A DNA stretch of 64,000 nucleotides from Cristatella mucedo (taxonomy: Eukaryota > Bryozoa > Phylactolaemata > Cristatellidae): the NCBI GenBank assembly GCA_009760855.2, contig WPIO01000001.1:8990501-9054500 (forward strand), written 5' to 3'. The translations under genes and the position numbers were made by a program. Below, piece by piece: positions 43,028 to 55,545 of this stretch (position 1 is the stretch's first letter; every line of letters begins with the position of its first letter). The notes under the pieces were generated by a model. The model was given only the letters and a program-made list of their open reading frames with translations, was not told the origin of the DNA and did no database searches.

Positions 43028-44473
43028 TCTGATTGGTAAAGAGATTAAGAGATTCTCGTTTTCTAAAGAACCAACTCAACTAAAATCAATATTCATATGA
43101 GGCATGCTGAAGACTTGACTTTTACAAACTTGGTTGAGTGACTTCTACACAAATTAGGCAAAGAATGCAGAACTCCTAAAGTGTCCTTTCATATGGATGG
43201 GCGACCAATACTGAGGAAATCTTGAGCCTAGGTGCACAGCATGCGACTTTTAGAAGCAGGATTGATGTATGTAATTGCTGAGACTGAAGAGAGAGCACGG
43301 AGAGCCATGAATGAAGCCATGCGTAGAGATAAAAAGTCCACGGCATCCGTCGCATAGAAAGGAGTTTACTCGATTGTGACGTAGTTATAAAGACGTGCAG
43401 TGTCAGCCAAGGTATCTGCTTCTTCGAAAACGATTAATAATCTCTGCATCAATCGGACTTTCTTTCGCTTGCGACTATAATAATCTCTTCACTAATCAGA
43501 CTTTATTTCGCCTATGACGTCGGAGTCGTGGGGTACTTTATTCTGGCAGCTCTCTTTCTAGGAGTGGCATCGATCAACGCAGTGAGACCAAACAAGATTG
43601 GAGTCAAAGAAGCTAGAGTCGAGAGAGGCAACATCGAGTCATCATTCTTTTAATTTAATAGGTTTCGCTGAAAAGAAACGTAAATCTCTCCTTAAGTAAT
43701 CTTAATTCGACTAAGCCATCGGGGAGCTGAGTTAAAGAACGTGTAAGCAACTTACACAATTTAAATTGTTGGAGAGATACGTAGATATAAATTTAAGATT
43801 GTAGAGGTGTAAATCATTACACTGACGGATAGCAACCCTCAAGCTCTTTTATAGACAACGGGTAACTAAGAAAGTAACACATACCGTTTAGCTAACTCGA
43901 AGTCAAGTTCAGAATGTGTGCTGCACAGCATCACGTTTGATCTCGGTCTTGGATTAGGGGCTGTATAGAGCGGTGGGTCCCAAAAGATCCTAACCCGGTG
44001 GTTCTGTCAACGCTGGCCTATTGCAATTCTGCGTTGGCTAGGCTACCAACAAGTTTTAGCTAATGCCGTTAGGTTCTCTATAAAAAATCTTATACACTTC
44101 TGTGAAATACGCTTTTATTCTGTTGGTCATACACTGTGAAACGTCTAAACTGAATCCGTATGAGTCGGCATCCATTTCCAGTTTTTGCAAATGATAATTA
44201 AAAATGACCTCTCTATTTCTATGCACGGTGAGTGTCCACACGGAGAGGCCGATAGGCAAGTAGTCTCACAGCTATCAATTTAGAAGAACGTCGTCATATT
44301 ATTAGTCATTAAGATTTACATGTTCCATGGAATGAAGCAGTAATATACTTATCCGGGTACATCCTAAGTGGGATTGCCGAATCTTCTGAAATATATTTCT
44401 AGAAAAAGTTGAAGTCATCTGCCAGCTTTAACGGAGGCCTCAACTTAGGGCAATGTCAGAGCCTCGGTATATA
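43028..44473. other. No gene; small LINE-B-like scrap near 44,007-44,060
   Basis: Mostly unrecognised. GCCTATTGCAATTCTGCGTT encodes AYCNSALARLPT-like residues, as in LINE C-terminal domains, but is very short. Confidence 0.35.
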
Positions 44474-44650
44474 TGCCAGCGGTAGCATGGGTAAGGCGGT
44501 TGCTTTCACGACCTCGATCCCGAGGTCGTGGGTTCGATTCCTGCGGTGGGCGATCCTTTATCGCCACTGCAAGCGGTGGTGATAGCCGTAAAGGCTCTTC
44601 TGTCGCTATACAAAAAGAGGCTGCTTAATCAGCTTGGATTTTTTTTAGCC
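44474..44650 (+). mobile_element. SINE-2, well preserved
   Basis: A-box region GCATGGGTAAGGCGG, inverted repeat CACGACCTCG/CGAGGTCGTG, B-box GGTTCGATTCC, body GCGGTGGTGATAGCCGTAAA and tail GCTGCTTAATCAGCTTGGAT with a T run. Very close to the copy at 33,480. Confidence 0.88.
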
Positions 44651-46253
44651 GTTCAGCTTTTGTCTTCGCAGCAATAGTGAATGGCAAGGCAAATTCCAGC
44701 CACCGGAACTAGAATCCTTGTCTTTGGAATTATTCAGGTACTGTTATGCCTAGAAAAAGTAGCGTGCTGCAGCAGCGATGCCTGGAATAGCTGCAGATAG
44801 TCGAAGCTCCCCTAAGGGGGAGGGGGCTTCTTATTCAGCAAATGCAGCGATTCTTTCGGCTTATTCTAGTCGCAAAACGTTGCAACGGAGCAGTGATGCA
44901 AAACATGCTATCCGTGTATAACTTTTCGACTCCATTAAGCAGTTAATTTCATTCACGCTAACGAATGGCACCTTAACAAATACTCCTAACCTGCCAAAGA
45001 CCACAACGTCATCTGCTTTAACAACTGTGGCCACGAAAGCAACTCAATTGACAGCGACTGCACCCATGAGGCAGACATTTGCCACTGGAAAAGGGATAAC
45101 ATTGAAGACTGTCTCTCTATCAATAACTCAATCGCCATCGAAAACGCATCCTGGTGGTGAAGTGAACTCAACCATTTGTCCGTCTATCTTCCCTCTAACT
45201 CACTAAGCCTGCTTAAGCCGATCCCCGTATGCCGTTGTTCCGTTCTGTAAGTGACAAAAACCTGACTCAAACGCACTGATTCTGATACTGGCTCTATAGA
45301 AAGTGAGTACAAGAAAGAACTCGTTCGTTAAAGGAGTCTCAAGTTCAGATAAGAAACTTATTATCAAACTACACACTCAACTCCATGCTTCCCAGAACGC
45401 CACGGATATGCAAGTGCCGGTATGAGCTTTGCTTTGCTTGCTCATCTCGACATGAAATCTAGTGTGGCTTAGGCGGCGTCTGTGATGAATAGGTCATTAC
45501 TTTAGTAGCCCCACCTTTCCTGCTGTGGAGGCTGTGGTACGTACGAGCGCAGAATACGTGAAAAATACTGCTTTATTCGTGAAGTGCGTAAAAATCGTCA
45601 GGATTGAATGGCTGAAAAAATAGCTTCTCACATCGTACTGGACAGTGAACAGCTGTAAGTATGTCGTTCAATAACCTAGTAATAAAAAAAGATTTCGTTG
45701 TGGTAAACTGAGCGTAAAAGTGATCTTCAGTCGCTGTGCATTGTTTGTAAAGAAACCATGCTACTAATTAGCATTATGAACGCAGGCTCAGCACATGTAC
45801 AGGCTAATTGATCGGCATTGTCAACAGACGAAAGGACCATTTACATGGCGGCCATGGTGAACAGCAACAAGGTCGGCTGATCGCCAGGTTTGCTGTGCAC
45901 AACGAACGAGTCAACAGACAAAAGACCGATATCTAATATATTCTCTCTTTTTAGAAAATAAATCTAATTTCCTAACCACTTTATCAAAGCCATTTTTATA
46001 TACAATGTACTTTTATGCCCAAGTTTCTAGGCAGGAACAGCTGAAAAAATCCACACAGTTTTTTCTTATTCCTTGATCTTCCCTCTTTATCAAAGTTATT
46101 TTTTGAAGGAGACCTTGTTTATGATGCTCATTTTAGGTTGCGATTTGATGCTATTGTTTATTACTCTAAATCACATCTAAAATCATAAATACCAACAAAC
46201 TTACGGCGAGGTCAATGACAGACGACTTGATTTGAAAAATGCTCAAGGCTTAT
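44651..46253. other. No gene called; Thr/Ser-rich open segment at 44,930-45,208
   Basis: A plus-strand frame with no ATG at its start is open for about 90 codons (TNTPNLPKTTTSSALTTVAT, then GEVNST) and ends at a stop at 45,208. The threonine richness looks mucin-like and could be an exon, but splice sites are not convincing. Confidence 0.3.
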
Positions 46254-46390
46254 ACAAAATTCATTTGCATAGCGCCCTGAGAGAACTTAATCTCTATATT
46301 CAGGTGCTTCACATACGAGACGGGGCTCAATCCCAAGACCTCGGCCAGACATTGGTCTGTGCGAGCACCTTAACAACTGGGCCAAACTAG
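46254..46390 (-). mobile_element. SINE-1
   Basis: Best SINE-1 copy, minus strand. Tail TTCATTTGCATAGCGCCCTG, AGAGAACTTAATCTCTATAT, then the B-box complement region GGGGCTCAATCCC and A-box complement CACCTTAACAACTGGGCCAA. Confidence 0.75.
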
Positions 46391-46502
46391 CGCGGTATTG
46401 GCTGCCAACAACTGCAGTTGGAGAGTAAATGTGCACACTGAGACACCTAATCCTCCAGAATGGGATGATATGACATATAGCTAGTTCAGCCAGTCTTGTT
46501 TT

Positions 46503-46620
46503 CACTGCAGGAGAAGAACAGCAGTATTATGAGGTTACTAATCTACCACGTCCTTAGTGTGCACTGCAGGAGAAGAACAGCAGTATTATGAGGTTACTAA
46601 TCTACCACGTCCTTAGTGTG
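46503..46620. repeat. Perfect 59-bp tandem duplication
   Basis: Two consecutive, apparently identical 59-bp units beginning CACTGCAGGAGAAGAACAGC and ending ACGTCCTTAGTGTG. Confidence 0.9.
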
Positions 46621-48002
46621 CGCTCATGCTAAGTGCATTACATCACTAAGAGTCTCTAGTTTTCAATTTTAAAATCCAATAAAAATCTCGGAAAATTAGT
46701 GCAGTGCATGTATTGAACAATTTTTCGGTGATATCGCGAGACTTCATTTTTGGTACAGTGTGAGGTCTCTTTAATGCTCGCAGTCGTATCGTAGAATCTT
46801 GGACGATTTGCTCGTACGACAAGCAGTATGTCTATAAATTTCTGAGTGTGATACAGTTTCGTAATGCACCACTACATCATTAAAACACACTGAGCTTCAT
46901 TGCTTACTAATGCAATCGTTTCGCTACGTATTTAAACAGTCTTTTCGTAGCTGTTGTCGCTAGGGAATTAGCTCTTAACGGAAATGTCAGCCACTACAAA
47001 TCGGCCAAGCCTCGCCTATTATCAGCCAGACATAAAAGCCCCAGATCATCAACAAACGCGGCTACTGATAAGGAGTTCTTAGTTGGTTCAATTAGTACTT
47101 TCTTCATCTAGTGATCTATGAGTAAATCTTCCTCAGTTGACACGTGTTGTAGGAGTAGCATTCTTAATACATATGACGACACGAATATGTGTCAAATTTA
47201 CGTGGTTGATTTTTTGGGCCGTACTGTTACACCTATTCGGGGCTTGAAACAACTTGGCTGAAACCAACTCTCTTCGTCACCATTGGAAGCTCTTTATCAA
47301 TCTCAAATGAGTTGCAGGCTTCGATGGATGGCTGACTTGCTTAGAGAGGGGTTCTAGAGGCACGATTGGGCGGCGCCCCTCCTGCGAGACTTCTCGGTAT
47401 GACTACTAATCTGCTCTGACACCTGCTAAGCAGCGAAAGCCGTAGAGTAAAAACTTAAGGAACGCGCCTTGAAACCTAGAAAATGCAGCAAAAATGTGAT
47501 TGTTGTTTTCAATAGGATAGACTGCATTAAGGGCAGTTCTTGGCGACATTTAGTCAACCTCGTGTTGATGCAAAAGCCCAGAAGAGGCTACCTCGCAGAG
47601 CGACTCTGTATGACTGCGGGCCGACGATCGCACAGGGCGCGGGGTCAAGCTTTTGCTCCAACGTTCCTTAAGCAACTTTAAGATTGTACGTTAAATGGTT
47701 ACCACAGCACTTAAAAAAGCTATGCTATTTTCACGGTGATGATCTAATGAGCTCTACTATGCTCAGTACTTTGGACGTGTATAAGAGCCATCTGTCGCTA
47801 TTAGTGAGCCACCAGCACGAAGGAAATGCTAAAGGCATTTATTACAATTTCCATTCTGCACTCTGATTTCGATTAGGTACATCGGGTGTCACGAGCCCTT
47901 GACTTCTAGAATCGGCTAGTTAAAAAAAATAAAAATAACAGACACCTTTCGGAATCAGTCCAGAGGGCTCCTAAGCAGTGATGATCGTGGATCGTAACCA
48001 CA
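46621..48002. other. No recognisable feature
   Basis: Unique sequence with short open frames only. Confidence 0.4.
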
Positions 48003-49690
48003 TAATAATAATAATACACTTTTTTAAAGAGCTCTTAAATAACTCAGTCTTTTAATAGGCACTTTGCATTTGCTGCAAAGGAAACACGATCGAATAGTAT
48101 ATGGCAGCATGCTTGATAAACAACACGAATATCATGGTTAGGGGTGACATGCACAGAGTCAGCATGCAAGTGTGGTTAGTGACACCATACAACAGTGTCA
48201 GCACCCGTAAGCACATAAAGGACGAATCACAGGTACCCTCAAAATGCTGTCATAAACAGGCGGGTTTTAATTTCCTTTTAAATGCAAACAAGTCAGGGGA
48301 TGTCGTGACGGAGTTTGGAAATGAGTTCCAGGCTTTGGGAGCATACGAACTAAAGGCACGGTCTCCAAAGGATTTGAGGTTTGTACGAGGTATAGGTAAA
48401 CAGTTTCATTCCGAAAAGCAGAGCAGGTGGTACGATGCTGAGTCAGGTGGGGAGTATACCTGATAGGTAGGCTGGAGCCAAAGAATGAAAGGAACTAAAA
48501 GTGAGCGACAAAACCTCGAAGTCGATGCGTTGCTTGATTGGTAGCCAGTGCGGGTCGGCGTGAAGTGGTGTGATGTGGCAACTGGGACGCTCACTACAGA
48601 CAAGCCTAGCTGCGAAGTTTTGCACCAGCTGTAAGCGCCTGATTGCACATGCCGGTAGACCACCAAGTAGTGAGTTACAGAAGTCAAGACGGGATGTCAC
48701 AAACTCACGGACCAACTTAGATGTGGTATCCCTGTCTAAACAAGCCTAAATTTTAGCAATGTGATGTAGCTGAAAGTAGGCAGACTTGATTGTGGAGCTG
48801 ATGTGCTCAATCGTCTAAAAAAAGGTCACTTTTGGACATGACGCCTGGATTTCATGCAGATTCAACAGAAGATATGCTGAAAGAGCCGATTTTAAGCGAT
48901 AGCCTTTCCAATTTTCGAATCATACTTGGTTTGCCCATAACTAGTAAGTTAGCTTTATCATCAATTACACAAAAATTTCCCGCCATCCATATACGGATGT
49001 CACCAATTCATGCAGAACGAAGTTAAGATAATTGGACATGCTCAAAGGCTGGGAGGGATCAAAGCAAAGGTACAACTGAGTTTCATCCGCATGGAAGTGA
49101 AAGCCTAAATTGTGCTTGGCAATCACATAGAAAAAAGAGAGAGTATAGATTGTGAAAAGAACAGGACCATACCCGGACCCCCGAAGTACCCCATATTTCA
49201 GAGGTACCTCTGATGATGTTTGTCCATTCACATCAATACCCTGGAGTCTCCCACTGAGATCGGACCTGAACCATTGCCAGGCTAGATAAGAGACGCTCGA
49301 GAAGACTTTTGCGATTTATAATATGAAAATCTGCAGAAAGATTGAGCTAAACAAGCAGAGATACTCTAATCATGTCTGCATTCCTAAGTATTTCGATGTA
49401 CACTCAAAGCAATGCTGACTGTGTGGATTGATTAGCTCTAAAGCCAGAGTGAAACTGACTAGCAAGGTTTGATGTTTCAATTAATGAGTTCAGCTGGTCT
49501 GCCATAACTTATTCCAGTGTCTATGATAGGAATTGTTGAAGGGAGACTGGATGGTAGTTGCTCAAGATCTCTTGGTCCAGTGTCACTTTCTTGAGCAGTG
49601 GCCTGACTACATCTTTTTTTAAAGGTGCTGGGACATGACCTGAGGCTAATGACATATTAATGATGTTGGCTATACATATCGAACAGCCAA
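48003..49690 (-). mobile_element. LINE-A copy, 5'-truncated
   Basis: Minus strand: (ATT)n tail at 48,003, 3' UTR, C-terminal domain (REFVTSRLDFCNSLLGGL at 48,443-48,715), a short thumb remnant, then the RT core (KYGVLRGSGYGPVLFTIYTL at 48,965-49,231). The catalytic box reads HADE. Upstream are LINE-A sequences up to the LKKVTLD-like region near 49,600 and INMSLAS near 49,660. Frames are broken. Confidence 0.87.
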
Positions 49691-51179
49691 AGGAAGCAAA
49701 AATTAGACTGAGCAGTTTCTATTTGGTCAATTACGTGTCGTCAATCACGAGAAAATGTACTATCTATATGGCCTCTCACCTAGCCCGGCTGTTTGGCCAG
49801 ACTTTAAAAACATCATCTCGATGCTAAGTTCATCTTGCAGTCTGAGTAGACTTCTGTTCTCCTATATGCATAATAATTTTCGCAGTCCTATAAGCGCGTA
49901 ACTAATGACTTTCTTCTGACTTGCACTTATTTACCGCAGCCCTGAGTAATTAACATAATCAACCTGTCATTAGTAGCTACTTACGGCCCAACAATCTGTC
50001 AAGGAGGCTCCATCGGGCTGCTTATTGGGAAGTCCTTGACCGGGAACTTCTGTCCTGTCTTTCTCTGAGCCATTTCTCTGATAAACCAGTTTACGAGTTG
50101 TTGCAGACTTTTCATGCTCTGATATATAAGCTTCTAGCCTATTTATTCAGCAAGATCCGGCAGAGACAGCAATGCTCATAATGCATAAAGACCTTCAGGA
50201 ATGAAGACTTCATATTGGAATCTCTAAATGGAGAAAATCGGTCTTGCGAGCGTCAAGGGAGGCTTCCGGGAGGCGCACTTTCAGTAAAGGGATTAAAGCT
50301 CTACTGATTTGCTCTATCAGCTAAACCAAGAGTTACTACACACGATTAAAATAGCAATAAGATACAAATCGTTAACTTCCTATTGATAAGGAGATCTTTT
50401 AAGAGCGGGTCTTGACATGAAGGCATTAGCCGTGAGCCGTGCTCCTCAATATCGAGGCTTTGCCTCTCGCTGCTAATACTGAGGCTACTACGTAATACTG
50501 GCTACATGGTAATACATTAGTAATACTGAGGCTACTACTACTGAGGCTACTACTGTCCTTCCTTGAGCTCACTCTGTTGCCAGTGGCATACTGCCAGAGG
50601 CGTGTGCAGCCACACGATGAAACGCAGTTCTGATGTTATAGCAGTAATTAAGCAGCGTCAAGCTTCGTAGTACGGAGAAACAATACTATTTCTAACACCA
50701 TGTAGCTTTGCACGTACATAATACATCTTAAACCCTAGTATGGTTTAAATTTATCTGCTTTACAATTGAAAATATAGCACAAAGCTGCAACTGTTTCGTC
50801 TTCTTTAGTTAGGAACCAGCGAGCGTATCATATGCATGCGACGTACTAAAGCACCTTGCTAGTGCTAATAGACCCGCTGGTATGGCTAATTGGTAAGCCC
50901 ACAAGTATTTAGAAAAGATTTCTTTCCTAATCTTTTTGTACGTAATCATATATACAAAAAATGTATATAAGCAAAACAGCACTTTTCAAAAAACACTAAA
51001 CTTTATATGACGCTATGCAAGTGTTGTGGGGGTATAGAACTCACCTGCTCGTACTTCGAGCTGTGCAGCAACCATATGATCTGAGGCCTCCTCTTCAACT
51101 GAATTATCTGTAATGGCGTACAACTTCTATTGGATTTGTAGGCATTATCTAACACACTTAGAAAACAGGATACATAGAC
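49691..51179. other. No gene called
   Basis: A plus-strand segment at about 50,005-50,160 has a charged open stretch (HRAAYWEVLDRELLSCLSLS) that may be an old element. A CTGAGGCTACTAC motif is repeated at 50,487-50,550. Otherwise nothing supportable. Confidence 0.35.
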
Positions 51180-51500
51180 AAAAAGCTCAAATGCTGGAGC
51201 TGAAGCAGATCAGCGAGACCATGTGGTCGTATCGAGTGTACTCGATCCTCGCCATCACGCGTACCTAAGGCCCTCTGGGACTGGCACTTGCAGAGATTGC
51301 CACCGACTTAACCGATGCAAAGCATACGGCTCAGGTGACAGGGCTGGTGGAGCAGATCTACACGTTTGAGTTCATATTAATGATGCTTTACATTATCAAG
51401 GTTCTGGAGATCACTCCCTTTTGGTCTGAGATGCTGCAGTGGCATATCCAGGATCTCAATGACTCAGCCGTACGGTTGCTCACACTATTGCCCAGCTCCG
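51180..51500 (+). mobile_element. hAT/ZMYM-like transposase remnant
   Basis: Plus-strand pieces in shifting frames: MLELKQISETMWSYRVYSIL, an ALWDWHLQRLPP-like piece, DLTDAKHTAQVTGLVEQIYT, FEFILMMLYIIKVLEI and LQWHIQDLNDSAVRL. The order resembles the region of hAT-type transposases and ZMYM1-like domesticated relatives that reads L..LS.TRW..R, then GL...I..FEF, then S..LQ...DI. Frameshifts make it a pseudogene. The assignment rests on pattern memory only. Confidence 0.45.
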
Positions 51501-52704
51501 GGCGATAGGTGATGACGCCAATTTCCTTGCGATTTATGATGAGCCAAGGAATTTTCTCGGCAGCGTAACGTCTGTATTCCCGATCTTGACAGAGGCGGTC
51601 ATCAGTGGAGGAGCGACATTCTCACCTCGCGACCAGGTGCCAGACACATCGATTACACCACAACCATCATGGGCCGGTATTGCATCGACATTTGCAATGT
51701 CGTTTTGGATAAAATCCAGAATGAGTTGGATACTCGATTTAACGATTCCAATGTGCAGGTACTCAGAACCACGTAGCATTTCATGGTGGGCAACTTTTTC
51801 GCAGTTTGATCCGGCCATGATGTTTGAGTTCACGCATCTATATTAGAAACCAATGGACTTGCATGGTAGTGCGATGAATCAGAATGAACACTCGATTGTC
51901 TGGGTCGCCAGGTCATGCCATCTGTGGCATATATTCAGGTAGACACATTCAACAATGCAGTCGCCATGCAACCTGTGCTGCTCCTTTTGATCCGTGACCA
52001 CAACGACAGTCCAAAGATGTAGCAGCTGTAACGAATGGCAATAACGATCCCAGTTTCTTCGGCCAGCGCGAAACTATTGTGCTAGCTGATTAAGAGCATC
52101 TGAGTCATTGTCGTGCCGCCATTGGGAAGGATTGCCTAAGCGACATACTGCTGATTTTGATCAAGCAATAGATCGGTTCCGGTAACTGCTTCGATTTCGA
52201 AGCGATGATTCACTCGTGCCGGAACTCACCATGCCATTGGAAAAACGCTCATCTCATTCTGAATCAATCCTGATTGATCAAACCATGGAATAAAGCAGGG
52301 AATTATGCAAATGCTCTATAATGGAGAAAATTAATTTTTCTGCTGAGGCGTGCATTGGAGAAAATGCCGTTTCGGTTGGGAGGGACTTGGTCGATTTGAA
52401 CAGCCACCCTGTGTTTCATGCATAATAGCACCATTAAGACTAAAATTTGATTCTGCGGTCCATCGAGCTGCTATTGCGGTCCGGTATGTTCTCCCAGTGT
52501 CACCAGCTTGCACTTGTCCAACGTGATCAGGTTACCCTAGCTCTAGTTTACAATTAGCAAGTTGCCCTTGCCACTCCAATAGTTGCACATTAGCCTGACA
52601 CGAGACGCTAATGAGTTTAATTCTGGGTCTACCTTGGATAGCCAAGGCATAGTCTCATAATGTCACTCGTCGTAACCTTTATGCATCATGGTAATGTCTG
52701 TAGT
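51501..52704. other. Unrecognised; minus-strand open frame at 51,534-51,833
   Basis: The minus-strand frame (99 codons, with VDAIPAHDGCGVIDVSGTWS and GENVAPPLMTASVKIGNTDV) is protein-like, with regular Gly and hydrophobic spacing, but I recognise no family. The block up to about 52,500 has a composition unlike the LINE-rich flanks and may belong to one unknown element. Confidence 0.35.
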
Positions 52705-52945
52705 AACCTCCCTGTGATTCGTCCTTGATGTGCTTATGCGTGCTGACACTGTGCATGCTGCCACTAACCACATTTGCATGCTGACCCTGTGCATGTCACC
52801 CCTAACTTATTTTGTTTGTTTTTCAAGCATGATTTCACTTACTATTCAATTGCATATCACTTTGCAACAAATGTAAAGCGCCTAGAAAGAGATTAAGTTC
52901 TCTGAGGGCGCTTTATCAAGTGCAATATTATTATTATTATTATTA
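52705..52945 (+). mobile_element. LINE-A 3' end
   Basis: TCCCTGTGATTCGTCCTTGA, 3' UTR, hairpin with GAGATTAAGTTCTCTGAGGG and (ATT)n. Only the 3' UTR is present. Confidence 0.9.
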
Positions 52946-54397
52946 ACCTTGAGCAGTGCAGGAGTAAATGGCGCATACATAAGCTGCTTGCTGTCGAATT
53001 GGGTACTTTAGGCAATGCTGCCAAGTCAAAGATACCTATCCTGGAGATTTTTGGCTTCGGTGTCAGAATGTTGCATTAGAGTTGACCACTTCTGCGGGAA
53101 ACAGGCAGTCTTCTGTCACAGCACTTGAAGCTCTCTCACCAAGCACCTGAAGGCAGTCCAGTAAGTAGTGAGTGGGTGCAGGAATGTAGCCAGCCGCCAC
53201 AAATAGGCCAGCATTCACTTAGGGTGCAGACGGATATCCCGCTATTGTGAATTTTGACCCTCCTTCGAACGTTCACAGCTATTATTATTACTGTTACTAT
53301 TATTATTATTGCTATAATTTACTATTAGATCCTTGAAATGTCGTTCTTAATAATAGATGACTTGGCCAAAATATCGAGTTTCTGAAGGGATACCTATTCT
53401 CAGCCCACTTTGAGCTACAAGTTCTGAACCTTCTCTCGCATGAGATTGCCCTACGGTGATCTCAAAGGCCGAGTTCATACTGAAAAATTTCTTAACTTGC
53501 AGCTGCAGCAGGACACACATAACTGCTAAACCGAAAGGTAACGTTGGTTAGATTTTAAATTAGAAGCAAGCAATTTGCAGACTGTGTGAAAAGCTAATGT
53601 CAGGTCATTGTTGGATGTACCCCTCGAATAATAAAATGACATGTCATGCCGAATACGAGGACAGAAGTTAGCCTGCTTCTAAGATGGTGAATTTTCATAG
53701 CCAAGATCCCACCAGAAGAATTTCAGGCGCCATCCTGCTTACACGGTTACCGGGTTCGAGGGCTGCTGACTTGCACTAGACCGAGATGCCCAGCACGTAG
53801 AGGGAGATTCATTTTTCATCTTTGTTTGCAAACTGGCAATGTCGTTTCGCTTGTGCTGGGTCTTATCTGGACTCTCCTCGACGACATTGACTGAACCGGG
53901 TGCACGGACCTTGTCCAGCGACCGGAGCACTGCTACGGAAGAGCTGGTGTTTCCCTTATTTGGACACGTGACTCGAGTTTGACCCAGTCTAGGCAGGCTG
54001 ACGGAACCAAAATTTAAAATCGCAACGGGCGGCAGTTATTAAATGTATATCGTCTCTTAATTATTTTTAGCCGATCACCGACTTTTGAGCTTCTGCTATC
54101 ACTGATATATAAAATGATTGATGTTACAAATGCTTCGTTCGGCTTCCACGTCTGGTCAGAACTAGGCAACAGTGCTCGTAACGGTGCTAGTCTTAACCGA
54201 CGCGAAAGGAATACTGGTGACACCAGTGTTTTGTAGCACGGCTAGTTACTTGTAGGTGCTGCACCAATGCAGCGATTAATGCTCACAATTTTATCGCTAG
54301 AGTCGTTTTTAAACAACGGGATGTTTGTGTATTACGATTGATTTGCCAGAAGCTTATGCAGCTAGTGAAGGGTCTAATGGGAGTGTTGGCCAAAACC
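52946..54397. other. No gene called; candidate minus-strand exon and a shared repeat
   Basis: A minus-strand frame from about 54,000 to 53,739 (with LGQTRVTCPNKGNTSSSVAV and NPVTV before the stop) is open and Ser-rich, but has no clear acceptor. Another repeat copy with GTGCTCGTAACGGTGCTAGT lies at 54,140-54,235. An ATT patch lies at 53,282-53,310. Confidence 0.35.
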
Positions 54398-54540
54398 TGG
54401 GTCTTAGCCCAGGGGTAAGGTCATGTACGTCACTCGTGTGGTCGCATGCTCGAATCCTGCAGGAGTAACCCACTATTGCCCACTGCAAGCAATGACTCCT
54501 CAGCCGCTTTATAAACGACCCTGTTCGCTCAGTTAATCTT
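54398..54540 (+). mobile_element. SINE-2-related fragment
   Basis: A-box-like TTAGCCCAGGGGTAAGG, B-box-like GCTCGAATCC and body CCCACTGCAAGCAATGACTC, like the copy at 27,578. Confidence 0.6.
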
Positions 54541-54644
54541 CACTTTTTTGAATGCTATGGCTGCTCACTGCTACGTCTAACTTAAAATGGAGGCAGCTCT
54601 GAGAATATGGCTCTGCGAAGCCTGCTCCCGTTGGCCTGACTCGA

Positions 54645-54720
54645 AGCATATTTAAAGCACCTAGGAAGAGATTGAGATCTCTGTTGGTACTATAAAAATG
54701 CATAATCATTTTCATCATTA
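54645..54720 (+). mobile_element. LINE-A-type tail fragment
   Basis: TTTAAAGCACCTAGGAAGAG, ATTGAGATCTCTGTTGG: terminal hairpin with a degenerate ATT tail. Confidence 0.65.
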
Positions 54721-55367
54721 CGCCTATGAATGCGTCGAGTTTTCGCCGTCGTCTTGTACGCCACTGAAGTGCCGATGGCGTCATGGGAATGGAGCGGGGC
54801 AGCTAGGCCCAATACGCCTAGCTCTTGGCGAGGTCAGCCTCTGGCAAAGCCATGAGCCAGCGAACTGCAGGGCATTGGTTTGGACAGGCGCGAGGTGGCC
54901 GCATGACCTCAGGTAGAGGCACTAGAAGCTTCGGTCTCGGGCGAGCTTCTAGCTGTCAACTCGATTGTATGTACGAGTGTGTTAATACCATGACTGTATT
55001 GTAGAATCTGGTAGGATCCGGTCTAACGTGAACGGGGTGCTACTGCTCTCCATCAAATGTAGCTCGCATGCATCCAAGCTTAAACGTGAGTAGCCGGACT
55101 GAGGCCGAAGGTGGCACCCGATCGAAGAGGACTCGGGAGTGCTCGAGCGAATACGCCGAGCCGCGGCAGCGTCGGCCGCTGCGGCAGTGTCGGCAGCGGC
55201 AGCAGTGTCGGCGTGAGCTCGGTGTTGGAACATGAAATTTATCGGACTGTATCACCGGCTGCGTCTCGATGGTTAACAGAAGATTCGAGGCCGGCTCAAT
55301 ACTTAACAATCGATCGCGAGTAGCGACGGTGGCTGCGAACATGGCCGCAGCTGCAGGTGCTAGACAG
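54721..55367. other. GC-rich region, no gene called
   Basis: GC rises from here, with GCC/GGC triplet-rich sequence at 55,150-55,215 (Ala or Gly/Ser codon runs on either strand). No splice-supported exon seen. Confidence 0.35.
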
Positions 55368-55500
55368 CAATAACCGTAGGTAAGGTGCTCATTCTTCACG
55401 ACCAAGGTCGCGGGTTTAAATACTGCACTGAGCTATCCTTTATTGCTTACTGCATGCAGGCGGTGAGAGCCAATAGGGAGCTTCTGCTGCCATGCAAGTG
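55368..55500 (+). mobile_element. SINE-2-related fragment
   Basis: CCGTAGGTAAGGTGCTCATT, GGTCGCGGGTTTAAATACTG and CTATCCTTTATTGCTTACTG, a diverged copy with a weakened B-box. Confidence 0.55.
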
Positions 55501-55545
55501 ATGCTAACAAATAAGCCGAATGAGCCGAAGCTGCTTATAGCAACT

